Below, in pieces: positions 51,727 through 64,000 of a stretch of 64,000 bases of DNA (its first letter is position 1; every line of letters begins with the position of its first letter). The translations under genes were made by a program, and so were the position numbers. The stretch is from the NCBI GenBank assembly GCA_029582265.1, contig CM055830.1:21041365-21105364 (forward strand). The letters are read 5' to 3'. Source of the DNA: Zoroaster sp. YZ-2022. Its lineage: Eukaryota > Echinodermata > Asteroidea > Forcipulatida > Zoroasteridae. Below the pieces are notes generated by a model. That model did not search any database. It was not told the DNA's origin and was given only the letters and a program-made list of their open reading frames with translations.

Positions 51727-53290
51727 TTGTGTGGCTGTATGCTGAACTCTTATGATGAATTTCTGTTAGCCATCACACTATTTTTGATAGTTCCTATATA
51801 GCCAAGGCACAATGATTATTGTGATGATGTTTACAATACAGACGTGATAATTATGAGAACAATTTCCAGTGAATTAGTTGTAATTTCCACCATCGATGCC
51901 CAGGTATCGAGTACAAGTACGAGTACGGATTTTTAATATGCACCATGTCCATCATATCCACCATTATTTCATTAGCTGTTATGTTTTGTTTTATAGGTAT
52001 GAGAAAACATCACTGCCAGTATTTTTACTTGCATCAACACCATGTAGAGTTCAGCCTGATTCCATTTCCAATATTCACAGCTACAAACCATTGCCAAGGT
52101 AGAGTAAATCTTGATTGGTTCAGATTTTTTTTTTATCCCATTTATTATTATTTTTTTGTTTATATAGAAAACTTAGTTTATGTAAATATTTGTTTTTCTA
52201 TAAAACAAAATCAGATTTACAGAAACAATTTCTCATTTAGAAAAAATGAAGTTGTGCATTCAAGTTTTTTCCCCCTTGTGCAATGCTTAATGTTAAATTG
52301 TCCATATTAAAGGTCAGAGCAGACTTTCAACAGGGCATGGAATCGGTGTCCTTGTTTAAGATGAACACAGTAACTGAAACTTACTGGATCATTTATTCAG
52401 CAGCATTGATAATTATGACCTTATCATGTGGGGTGTTATTTTCAGTCATCGAGGTAATCTAAAACAAGCACTCCGATTCCATGTCCTGTTGATCGTGACC
52501 GTTGTCCTCTTAAATGGAAAGTACAACAGCATAACAGCTGTTATCGGTAATATTTACTTACTTTGAATGAAGATCGTTTAATAATGAATATATTAAAGTT
52601 TGAGCTCAATGGGGAGTCTAAGTCATGAGAAAAGTGTGAAAACCCTTCATAATTCTTTAGGAAAATATTAGTAAATGTGTATATATTTTGTTTCAGTTTT
52701 CTTTAAAATAAGAACACAATAAACAGAATAATTGTTTAACTGCGTCACATCCAGTTAGCTGTAGGTAATAAATAATTCAGTAATTGTGCAATCAAGTAAT
52801 AACCAGTGATGTACCTTCCCTTTAACATTATATCCAAACATTCATGTGAACATGTTTTTTTTTTCATTCCTAAAGTGCCCTAGCATCTCTTGGTCAACTC
52901 CCAGGTATACATGAGCTCCATCAATCATCAACATCAAAGTCAGTTCCACAAGATCAACAAATGGAGTCAGAGCAACATTTTTGTGTGGCTGTATGCTGAA
53001 CTCTTATGATGAATTTATGTTAGCCATCACACTATTTTTGATAGTTCCTATATAGCCAAGGCACAATGATTATTGTGATGATGTTTACAATACAGACATG
53101 GTAATTATGAGATAGTGATGATGTTTACAATACAGACGTGATAATTATGAGAACAATTTCCAGTGAATTAGTTGTAATTTCCACCATCGATGCCCAGGTA
53201 TCGAGTACGAGTACGAGTACGGATTTTTAATATGCACCATGTCCATCATATCCACCATTATTTCATTAGCTGTTATGTTTTGTTTTATAG

Positions 53291-53392
53291 GTATGAGAAA
53301 ACATCATTGCCAGTATTTTTACTTGCATCAACACCATGTAGAGTTCAGCCTGATTCCATTTCCAATATTCACAGCTACAAAGCATTGCCAAG
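53291..53392 (+). CDS. exon-like segment 1 of the array gene (copy 2; repeated in all copies)
   Basis: 102 bp between TTTTATAG and GTAGAG, length divisible by three, open in two frames (Y-E-K-T-S-L-P-V-F-L-L or M-R-K-H-H-C-Q-Y-F-Y-L-H). Equivalent segments occur near 51,997, 55,867, 58,437 and 61,017. Product unknown; strand and frame are not certain. Confidence 0.35.
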
Positions 53393-53630
53393 GTAGAGTA
53401 AATCTTGATTGGTTCAGATTATGTTTTTTTATCCCATTTATTATTATTTTTTTATTTTTGTTTATATAGAAAACTTAGTTTATGTAAATATTTGTTTTTC
53501 TATAAAACAAAATCAGATTTACAGAAACAATTTCTCATTTAGAAAAAATGAAGTTGTGCATTCAAGTTTTTTCCCTCTTGTGCATGCTTAATGTTAAATT
53601 GTCCATTATTATCCTGGACAACATCACGAT

Positions 53631-53860
53631 CAGAGCAGACTTTCAACAGGGCATGGAATCGGTGTCCTTGTTTAAGATGAACACAGTAACTGAAACTTAC
53701 TGGATCATTTATTCAGCAGCATTGATAATTATGACCTTATCATGTGGGGTGTTATTTTCAGTCACCGAGGTAATCTAAAACTAGCACTCCGATTCCATGT
53801 CCTGTTGATCGTGACCGTTGTCCTCTTAAATGGAAAGTACAACAGCATAACAGCTGTTAT
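53631..53860 (+). other. exon-like segment 2 of the array gene (copy 2)
   Basis: Open frame R-A-D-F-Q-Q-G-M-E-S-V-S-L-F-K-M-N, followed ~100 bp later by C-P-V-D-R-D-R-C-P-L-K-W, K-V-Q-Q-H-N-S-C-Y-R and a GTAATA donor (~53,862). The C-P..W.....S-C-Y spacing resembles the start of a C-type-lectin-like domain, but the rest of such a domain is not found. Speculative. Confidence 0.25.
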
Positions 53861-54197
53861 CGGTAATATTTACTTACTTTGAATGAAGATCGTTTAATAA
53901 TGAATACATGTATGTTAAAGTTTGAGCTCAATGGGGAGTCTAAGTCATGATAAAAATGTGAAAACCCTTCATAATTCTTTAGGAAAATATTAGTAAATGT
54001 GTATTTTTTTTTCTTTCAGTTTTCTTTAAAATAAGAACACAATAAGCAGAATAATTGTTTAACTGCGTCACATCCAGTTAGCTGTAGGTAATAAATAATT
54101 CAGTAATTGTGCAATCAAGTAATAACCAGTGATGTACCTTCCCTTTAACATTATATCCAAACATTCATGTGAACATGTTTTTTTCCCATTCCTACAG

Positions 54198-54309
54198 TGC
54201 CCTAGCATCTCTTGGTCAACTCCCAGGTATACATGAGCTCCATCAATCATCAACATCAAAGTCAGTTGCATGGAACATAATAGAAAGTTGGCTAATGTTC
54301 ATGTATCAG
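54198..54309 (+). CDS. exon-like segment 3 of the array gene (copy 2)
   Basis: 112 bp between CCTACAG and GTACCA, open in one frame (A-L-A-S-L-G-Q-L-P-G-I-H-E-L ... W-L-M-F-M-Y-Q). An 18-bp micro-exon candidate at 54,500-54,517 (CCCTCAG/GTAAAT borders) and a terminal segment from 54,661 (after TTCTAG) with AATAAA at 54,715-54,720 follow. Phases do not give an obvious complete protein. Confidence 0.35.
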
Positions 54310-57300
54310 GTACCACATAGTCTACTCAAAGCACAGCCGTATAGTAATTGGGTGGAGAAGAAACAATGCAGCTTATGTCACATAGCTAATGTCTGCAGTC
54401 TTCAAAGCTTGTATGGATGTCAGCTAATTAGCCTTTCATTAGAAAACAAGCTTATAACTACTACATGATAAAGTTTTTCCTTCTTTCCCCTGCCCTCAGC
54501 AGAAGAGTTGTCAAAAGGTAAATAATTCCCAAAAGTAAGGCCACAAGTTCTAATTAGCCAATTGACAATTTAAACAAAATTAAATGTAATTACATCCACT
54601 TGATCAAATCTGATAATTGCTTGCCCTTTTCATTTTGTTTATGAAACCTTTAAATTCTAGATTTAGATGGAGCCAACATTGGTATTTATGTCTTGGTATT
54701 AAGTCTTGTACAAAAATAAACTGAATGGATGGACTGCATGTTTATATACCGAGAGTGATCTTTATTTATAATATACTTCACTTTCAACGCAAGTTTATAA
54801 TGGACAAAAATATAATGATAAATTGAAAATGATAGTGACACTGTAATCAAGCATCTGCTTATAAATTTTCTGTTTTCAACTATACTGCAAATAATTAAAA
54901 ATCATTTATAAAATTTGAAACAAATTCTACATTGCTTTTTATATTTTCAAGGTTGTACACATATTTGGCAAAATGTCTGTAGCTGCATCCATACTATAGA
55001 ATTACAAGCTAAAGATCAGATGCCATTTTGTACATAAATTTTTAGACATTGAAATAATCAAGAGTTGTATGGGTGCTTGTAAATTGCCAATAAAATAATG
55101 AAATACATATTTATTTTAACTGTCCATTTGGTTTCATGACTTGACTTTTGTGGTTCCACTCCTCCCCCCCACCCCACAATCAATTGAAACCACTTTGCTG
55201 ACCTGTTTAACCTATTATAAAGAATCTAACAATGAGTGTACATGGTCTTACACATGTAACAAGTGAAATGACTTCAGTGTAAATGAACCCAACAATGGTC
55301 ATTTGTTGACAAGAAAACAGAATCAATCTGCATAATAAATGTACGATTTAGTGACAGTTCAGAATGGATGACATTTAGGGGCTGTCGTTGGAATCGGTAA
55401 TTTTGGAATAAAATGCCCACCCCCCACCCCCACCCAATTTCATTCCTAAAGTGCCCTAGCATCTCTTGGTCAACTCCCAGGTATACATGAGCTCCATCAA
55501 TCATCAACATCAAAGTCAGTTCCACAAGATCAACAAATGGAGTCAGAGCAACATTTGTGTGTGGCTGTATGCTGAACTCTTATGATGAATTTATGTTAGC
55601 CATCACACTATTTTTGATAGTTCCTATATAGCCAAGGCACAATGATTATTGTGATGATGTTTACAATACAGACATGGTAATTATGAGATAGTGATGATGT
55701 TTACAATACAGACGTGATAATTATGAGAACAATTTCCAGTGAATTAGTTGTAATTTCCACCATCGATGCCCAGGTATCGAGTACAAGTACGAGTACGGAT
55801 TTTTAATATGCACCATGTCCATCATATCCACCATTATTTCATTAGCTGTTATGTTTTGTTTTATAGGTATGAGAAAACATCATTGCCAGTATTTTTACTT
55901 GCATCAACACCATGTAGAGTTCAGCCTGATTCCATTTCCAATATTCACAGCTACAAAGCATTGCCAAGGTAGAGTAAATCTTGATTGGTTCAGATTATGT
56001 TTTTTTATCCCATTTATTATTATTATTAATTTTTGTTTATATAGAAAACTTAGTTTATGTAAATATTTGTTTTTCTATAAAACAAAATCAGATTTACAGA
56101 AACAATTTCTCATTTAGAAAAAATGAAGTTGTGCATTCAAGTTTTTTCCCCTTGTGCATGCTTAATGTTAAATTGTCCATTATTATCCTGGACAACATCA
56201 CGATCAGAGCAGACTTTCAACAGGGCATGGAATCGGTGTCCTTGTTTAAGATGAACACAGTAACTGAAACTTACTGGATCATTTATTCAGCAGCATTGAT
56301 AATTATGACCTTATCATGTGGGGTGTTATTTTCAGTCACCGAGGTAATCTAAAACTAGCACTCCGATTCCATGTCCTGTTGATCGTGACCGTTGTCCTCT
56401 TAAATGGAAAGTACAACAGCATAACAGCTGTTATCGGTAATATTTACTTACTTTGAATGAAGATCGTTTAATAATGAATACATGTATGTTAAAGTTTGAG
56501 CTCAATGGGGAGTCTAAGTCATGATAAAATGTGAAAACCCTTCATAATTCTTTAGGAAAATATTAGTAAATGTATTTTTTTTCTTTCAGTTTTCTTTAAA
56601 ATAAGAACACAATAAGCAGAATAATTGTTTAACTGCGTCACATCCAGTTAGCTGTAGGTAATAAATAATTCAGTAATTGTGCAATCAAGTAATAACCAGT
56701 GATGTACCTTCCCTTTAACATTATATCCAAACATTCATGTGAACATGTTTTTTTCCCATTCCTACAGTGCCCTAGCATCTCTTGGTCAACTCCCAGGTAT
56801 ACATGAGCTCCATCAATCATCAACATCAAAGTCAGTTGCATGGAACATAATAGAAAGTTGGCTAATGTTCATGTATCAGGTACCACATAGTCTACTCAAA
56901 GCACAGCCGTATAGTAATTGGGTGGAGAAGAAACAATGCAGCTTATGTCACATAGCTAATGTCTGCAGTCTTCAAAGCTTGTATGGATGTCAGCTAATTA
57001 GCCTTTCATTAGAAAACAAGCTTATAACTACTACATGATAAAGTTTTTCCTTCTTTCCCCTGCCCTCAGCAGAAGAGTTGTCAAAAGGTAAATAATTCCC
57101 AAAAGTAAGGCCACAAGTTCTAATTAGCCAATTGACAATTTAAACAAAATTAAATGTAATTACATCCACTTGATCAAATCTGATAATTGCTTGCCCTTTT
57201 CATTTTGTTTATGAAACCTTTAAATTCTAGATTTAGATGGAGCCAACATTGGTATTTATGTCTTGGTATTAAGTCTTGTACAAAAATAAACTGAATGGAT

Positions 57301-60300
57301 GGACTGCATGTTTATATACCGAGAGTGATCTTTATTTATAATATACTTCACTTTCAACGCAAGTTTATAATGGACAAAAATATAATGATAAATTGAAAAT
57401 GATAGTGACACTGTAATCAAGCATCTGCTTATAAATTTTCTGTTTTCAACTATACTGCAAATAATTAAAAATCATTTATAAAATTTGAAACAAATTCTAC
57501 ATTGCTTTTTATATTTTCAAGGTTGTACACATATTTGGCAAAATGTCTGTAGCTGCATCCATACTATAGAATTACAAGCTAAAGATCAGATGCCATTTTG
57601 TACATAAATTTTAGACATTGAAATAATCAAGAGTTGTATGGGTGCTTGTAAATTGCCAATAAAATAATGAAATACATATTTATTTTAACTGTCCATTTGG
57701 TTTCATGACTTGACTTTTGTGGTTTAACTACTCCCCCCCCCCCCACAATCAATTGAAACCACTTTGCTGACCTGTTTAACCTATTATAAAGAATCTAACA
57801 ATGAGTGTACATGGTCTTACATGTAACAAGTGAAATGACTTCAGTGTAAAATGAACCCAACAATGGTCATTTGTTGACAAGAAAACAGACTCAATCTGCA
57901 TAATAAATGCCCGATTTCGTGACAGTTCAGAATGGATGACATTTAGGGCTGTCGTTGGAATCAGTAATTTTGGAATAAAATGCCCACCCCCACCCCACCC
58001 AATTTCATTCCTAAAGTGCCCTAGCATCTCTTGGTCAACTCCCAGGTATACATGAGCTCCATCAATCATCAACATCAAAGTCAGTTCCACAAGATCAACA
58101 AATGGAGTCAGAGCAACATTTGTGTGTGGCTGTATGCTCAGAACTCTTATGATGAATTTATGTTAGCCATCACACTATTTTTGATAGTTCTATATAGCCA
58201 AGGCACAATGATTATTGTGATGATGTTTACAATACAGACATGGTAATTATGAGATAGTGATGATGTTTACAATACAGACGTGATAATTATGAGAACAATT
58301 TCCAGTGAATTAGTTGTAATTTTCCACCATCGATGCCCAGGTATCGAGTACAAGTACAGTACAGGATTTTTAATATGCACCATGTCCATCATATCCACCA
58401 TTATTATTTCATTAGCTGTTATGTTTTGTTTTATAGGTATGAGAAAACATCATTGCCAGTATTTTACTTGCATCAACACCATGTAGAGTTCAGCCTGATT
58501 CCATTTCCAATATTCACAGCTACAAAGCATTGCCAAGGTGAGTAAATCTTGATTGGTTCAGATTATGTTTTATCCCATTTATTATTATTTTTTTTTTTAT
58601 TTTTGTTTATATAGAAACTTAGTTTATGTAAATATTTGTTTTTCTATAAAACAAAATCAGATTTACAGAAACAATTTCTCATTTAGAAAAAATGAAGTTG
58701 TGCATTCAAGTTTTTTCCTCTTGTGCATGCTTAATGTTAAATTGTCCATTATTATCCTGGACAACATCACGATCAGAGCAGACTTTCAACAGGGCAAGCT
58801 GGAATCGGTGTCCTTGTTTAAGATGAACACAGTAACTGAAACTTACTGGATCATTTATTCAGCAGCATTGATAATTATGACCTTATCATGTAGGGGTGTT
58901 ATTTTCAGTCACCGAGGTAATCTAAAACCAGGCACTCCGATTCCATGTCCTGTTGATCGTGACTCGTTGTCCTCTTAAATGGAAAGTACAACAACATAAC
59001 AGCTGTTATCGGTAATATTTACTTACTTTGAATGAAGATCGTTTAATAATGAATACATGTATGTTAAAGTTTGAGCTCAATAGAGTCTAAGTCATGATAA
59101 AATGTGAAAACCCTTCATAATTCTTTTAGGAAAATATTAGTAAATGTGTATTTTTTCTTTCAGTTTTCTTTAAAATAAGAACACAATAAGCAGAATAATT
59201 GTTTAACTGCGTCACATCCAGTTAGCTGTAGGTAATAAATAATTCAGTAATTGTGCAATCAAGTAATAACCAGTGATGTACCTTCCCTTTAACATTATAT
59301 CCAAACATTCATGTGAACATGTTTTCCCATTCCTACAGTGCCCTAGCATCTCTTGGTCCCAACTCCCAGGTATACATGAGCTCCATCAATCATCAACATC
59401 AAAGTCAGTTGCATGGAACATAATAGAAAGTTGGCTAATGTTCATGTATCAGGTACCACATAATCTACTCAAAGCACAGCCGTATAGTAATTGGGGTGGA
59501 GAAGAAACAATGCAGCTTATGTCATAGCTAATAATGTCTGCAGTCTTCAAAGCTTGTATGGATGTCAGCTAATTAGCCTTTCATTAGAAAAACAAGCTTA
59601 TAACTACTACATGATAAAGTTTTTCCTTCTTTCCCTGCCCTCAGCAGAAGAGTTGTCAAAAGGTAAATCATTCCCAAAAAGTAAGGCCACAAGTTCTAAT
59701 TAGCCAATTGACAATTTAAACAAAATTAAATGTAATTACATCCACTTGATCAAATCTGATAATTGCTTGCCCTTTTCATTTTGTTTATGAAACCTTTAAA
59801 TTCTAGATTTAGATGGAGCCAACATTGGTATTTATGTCTTGGTATTAAGTCTTGTACAAAAAAATAAACTGAATGGATGGACTGCATGTTTATATACCGA
59901 GTGATCTTTATTTATAATATACTTCACTTTCAACGCAAGTTTATAATGGACAAAAATATAATGATAAATTGAAAATGATAGTGACACTGTAATCAAGCAT
60001 CTGCTTATAAATTTTCTGTTTTCAACTATACTGCAAATAATTAAAATCATTTATAAAATTTGAAACAAATTCTACATTGCTTTTATATTTTCAAGGTTGT
60101 ACATACATATTTGGCAAAATGTCTGTAGCTGCATCCATACTATAGAATTACAAGCTAAAGATCAGATGCCATTTTGTACATAAATTTTGAGACATTGAAA
60201 TAATCCAAAGAGTTGTATGGGTGCTTGTAAATTGCCAATAAAATAATGAAATACATATTTATTTTAACTGTCCATTTGGTTTCATGACTTGACTTTTGTG

Positions 60301-63152
60301 GTTCCCCTCCTCCCCCCCACCCCACAATCAATTGAAACCACTTTGCTGACCTGTTTAACCTATTATAAAGAATCTAACAATGAGTGTACATGGTCTTACA
60401 CATGTAACAAGTGAAATGACTTCAGTGTAAATGAACCCAACAATGGTCATTTGTTGACAAGAAAACAGAATCAATCTGCATAATAAATGTACGATTTAGT
60501 GACAGTTCAGAATGGATGACATTTAGGGGCTGTCGTTGGAATCGGTAATTTTGGAATAAAATGCCAACAACCCACACACACCCAATTTCATTCCTAAAGT
60601 GCCCTAGCATCTCTTGGTCAACTCCCAGGTATACATGAGCTCCATCAATCATCAACATCAAAGTCAGTTCCACAAGATCAACAAATGGAGTCAGAGCAAC
60701 ATTTGTGTGTGGCTGTATGCTGAACTCTTATGATGGATTTATGTTAGCCATCACACTATTTTTGATATTTCCTATATAGCCAAGGCACAATGATTATTGT
60801 GATGATGTTTACAATACAGACATGGTAATTATGAGATAGTGATGATGTTTACAATACAGACGTGATAATTATGAGAACAATTTCCAGTGAATTAGTTGTA
60901 ATTTCCACCATCGATGCCCAGGTATCGAGTACAAGTACAGTACAGCGGATTTTTAATATGCACCATGTCCATCATATCCACCATTATTTCATTAGCTGTT
61001 ATGTTTTGTTTTATAGGTATGAGAAAACATCATTGCCAGTATTTTTACTTGCATCATCAACACCATGTAGAGTTCAGCCTGATTCCATTTCCAATATTCA
61101 CAGCTACAAAGCATTGCCAAGGTAGAGTAAATCTTGATTGGTTCAGATTATGTTTTTTTATCCCATTTATTATTTTTTTTTTATTTTGTTTATATAGAAA
61201 ACTTAGTTTATGTAAATATTTGTTTTCTATAAAACAAATCAGATTCTGAAACAATTTCTCATTTAGAAAAAATGAAGTTGTGCATTCAAGTTTTTCCTCT
61301 TGTGCATGCTTAATGTTAATTGTCCATTATTATCCTGGACAACATCACGATCAGAGCAGACTTTCAACAGGGCATGGAATCGGTGTCCTTGTTTAAGATG
61401 AACACAGTAACTGAAACTTACTGGATCATTTATTCAGCAGCATTGATAATTATGACCTTATCATGTGGGGTGTTATTTTCCAGTCACCGAGGTAATCTAA
61501 AACTAGCACTCGATTCCATGTCCTGTTGATCGTGACCGTTGTCCTCTTAAATGGAAAGTACAACAGCATAACAGCTGTTATCGGTAATATTTACTTACTT
61601 TGAATGAAGATCGTTTAATAATGAATACATGTATGTTAAAGTTTGAGCTCAATGGGGAGTCTAAGTCATGATAAAAATGTGAAAACCCTTCATAATTCTT
61701 TAGGAAAATATTAGTAAATGTGTATTTTTTTTTCTTTCAGTTTTCTTTAAAATAAGAACACAATAAGCAGAATAATTGTTTAACTGCGTCACATCCAGTT
61801 AGCTGTAGGTAATAAATAATTCAGTAATTGTGCAATCCAGTAATAATGTGATGTACCTTCCCTTTAACATTATATCCAAACATTCATGTGAACATGTTTT
61901 TTCCCATTCCTACAGTGCCCTAGCATCTCTTGGTCAACTCCCAGGTATACATGGGCTCCATCAATCATCAACATCAAAGTCAGTTGCATGGAACATAATA
62001 GAAAGTTGGCTAATGTTCATGTCATCGGGTACCACATAGTCTACTCAAGCACAGCCGTATAGTAATTGGGTGGAAGAAACAATGCAGCTTATGTCACGCA
62101 GCTAATGTCTGCAGTCTTCAAAAGCTTGTATGGATGTCAGCTAATTAGTTTCATTGAAAACAAACTTATAACTACTACATGATAAAGTTTTTCCTTCTTT
62201 CCCCTGCCCTCAGCAGAAGAGTTGTCAAAAGGTAAATCATTCCCAAAAGTAAGGCCACAAGTTCTAATTAGCCAATTGACAATTTAAACAAAATTAAATG
62301 TATTACATCCACTTGATCAAATCTGATAATTGCTTGCCCTTTTCATTTTGTTTATGAAACCTTTAAATTCTAGATTTAGATGGAGCCAACATTGAGTATT
62401 TATGTCTTGGTATTAAGTCTTGTACAAAAAATAAACTGAATGGATGGACTGCATGTTTATATACCGAGAGTGATCTTTATTTATAATATACTTCACTTTC
62501 AACGCAAGTTTATAATGGACAAAAATATAATGATAAATTGAAAATGATGGTGACACTGTAATCAAGCATCTGCTTATAATTTTCTGTTTTCAACTATACT
62601 GCAAATAATTAAAATCATTTTATAAAATTTGAAACAAATTTACATTGCTTTTTATATTTTCAAGGTTGTACACATATTTGGCAAAATGTCTGTAGCTGCA
62701 TCCATACTATAGAATTACAAGCTAAAGATCAGATGCCATTTTGTACCAAATTTTATAACATTGAAATAATCAAGAGTTGTATGGGTGCTTGTAAAATTGC
62801 CAATAAAATAATGAAATACATATTTATTTTAACTGTCCATTTGGTTTCATGACTTGACTTTTGTGGTTCCCCTCCTCCCCCCCCCCCCCCCTCAATTGAA
62901 ACCACTTTGCTTATTGTTTAACCTATTATAAAGAATCTAACAATGAGTGTACATGGTCTTACATAACAAGTGAAATGACTTCAGTGTAAATGAAACCCAA
63001 CAATGGTCATTTGTTGACAAGAAAAGACAGAATCAATCTGCATAGCTCAACCATGTACGATTTAGTGACAGTTCAGAATGGATGACATTTGGGGGCTGTC
63101 GTTGGAATCGGTAATTTTGGAATAAAATGCCCACCCCCACCCCCACCCAATT

Positions 63153-64000
63153 TCTTGGTGATGGCATTTACACCACTGGTGATAAACCAACACATTTGTT
63201 TTCTAAAATTCTTTGGACTATCATTGCAGCACTATAGAATCCAAGAACTGGGGAGGGGGAGGGGCAAACAAGCAATAAATGTAAGGGGCCCAGACATTAT
63301 GTTTGATTCCAAATTACCATTTCCATTGACGAAAGACTTGTGCTTCATTATGTCGAGAATCATACCCACACAATTCTGCATAGCTGAAGTAGCGAATGTT
63401 TCTGTCCTCTTTCTGAAAAAGATTTAAGAGTGAAGAGTAAGGGCCAGATTTAACCCCAATAAATTCAACATTATCAACAATCACTGCGAAATAAATTAAA
63501 ACATTGTTTAACTGACATTGGATTGGAAAGGTGGTCATCAGATAGACTCTTCTCTTGGACTGAAATGCCAGTACCATATAGCAAAAAAAACTAATAACAA
63601 ATTATACTGAACCTTAATTTTTTGTAATAAACAACCATTAAAACTAAATAAATGTTCATCGTTGGTATTTGATAATGAACATTAACTTCAACCCCTTAAC
63701 ACATGTTAACATTAGATCTCATGAAAAATAGCGTAAAACTAACCTTGAAAATTTATTAAAATAGGTTGCTCCCCTATGATTTGGTCATAATAGGCCTATG
63801 TGTCCCAAATAAAATGTTTGATAATAATATTTTGAGAATATGAGAATCTAAACCAAAATTTAAGCTTCCCTTTCACAATTTTTTCAAATATCTAGAGTAT
63901 GTAATCAGGGGTTAGGGCAATTTCACTTAATTGCCAGGGGACATTGTCATGATTGTGTTCATCATTACACATGTCCATGTTCTGTCTACCTATGGCAATG
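63153..64000. other. intergenic, nothing recognised
   Basis: Starts right where array similarity stops (after CCCACCCAATTTC). Only short open frames; no family recognised. Confidence 0.4.

Larger units (their letters stand above)
51727..63152. repeat. tandem array, 2.57-kb unit, one short and four long copies
   Basis: Copies start near 51,727 (short, ~1.25 kb), 52,981, 55,557, 58,123 and 60,706; the last ends at ~63,152. Spacings of a marker ORF (51,896; 53,190; 55,766; 58,333; 60,914) are 1,294, 2,576, 2,567 and 2,581 bp. Each long unit contains an ~85-bp segment (GTGCCCTAGCATCTCTTGGTC...) twice, ~1.25-1.3 kb apart. Copies 2 and 3 are nearly identical; copies 4 and 5 carry many 1-3-base indels. 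Units hold exon-like parts with splice signals and an AATAAA. Confidence 0.9.

Noticed and set aside
54068..54271. Minus-strand 67-residue frame repeated in the 2.57-kb array
   Set aside because: Conserved only because the whole unit is duplicated; it lacks splice or promoter support and overlaps the better plus-strand exon candidate.

Overview
The window is eukaryotic: spliced exons, a tRNA-derived SINE, several non-LTR retrotransposons, DNA transposons and long microsatellites. The scavenger-receptor (SRCR) domain expansion, the Tx1-type LINEs, a Transib transposon and the general sequence style suggest a marine invertebrate deuterostome, most likely an echinoderm. That assignment is an inference; no single marker gene fixes it.

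Layout. (1) 0.3-10.3 kb: a minus-strand host gene with 17 tandem SRCR exons (2,422-10,273) and an EGF exon downstream (825-938), between them a plus-strand promoter-like block. (2) 10.3-39.2 kb: a nest of transposable elements. It holds a plus-strand Tx1-like LINE (A1, split by a Harbinger-type MITE and carrying a mariner-like fold-back), two minus-strand copies of a second Tx1-like LINE (B1, B2), a degenerate third LINE (C) and a truncated second copy of A (A2). Four (AAAT)n tracts separate or flank these LINEs. A Transib element with RAG-signal-like ends sits inside B1. (3) 39.2-45.2 kb: sparse host DNA with a RecQ-like helicase fragment, a Death-domain-like exon, a 5'-truncated SINE, several inverted repeats and a promoter plus first-exon candidate. 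(4) 45.2-50.8 kb: a decayed fragment of a polinton-like / adintovirus-like endogenous virus. It has an A32-like packaging ATPase, a candidate double-jelly-roll capsid gene, and a divergent block of membrane and coiled-coil genes. (5) 51.7-63.15 kb: a tandem array with a 2.57-kb unit carrying exon-like segments of an unrecognised gene.

How the parts relate. The SRCR exons all have phase-1 borders, so exons can be gained or lost without breaking the frame. The array shows exon hybridisation and higher-order repeats made by unequal exchange. The transposons give a clear order of events: Transib landed in LINE B1 (5-bp duplication CGCCG), and the Harbinger MITE landed in LINE A1 (TAA duplication). 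The viral fragment keeps a morphogenesis module but no recognisable polymerase, integrase or protease, and several of its genes are broken, so it is a fossil. Short indels in the repeat arrays could partly be assembly errors, so claims of broken reading frames there need read-level support.
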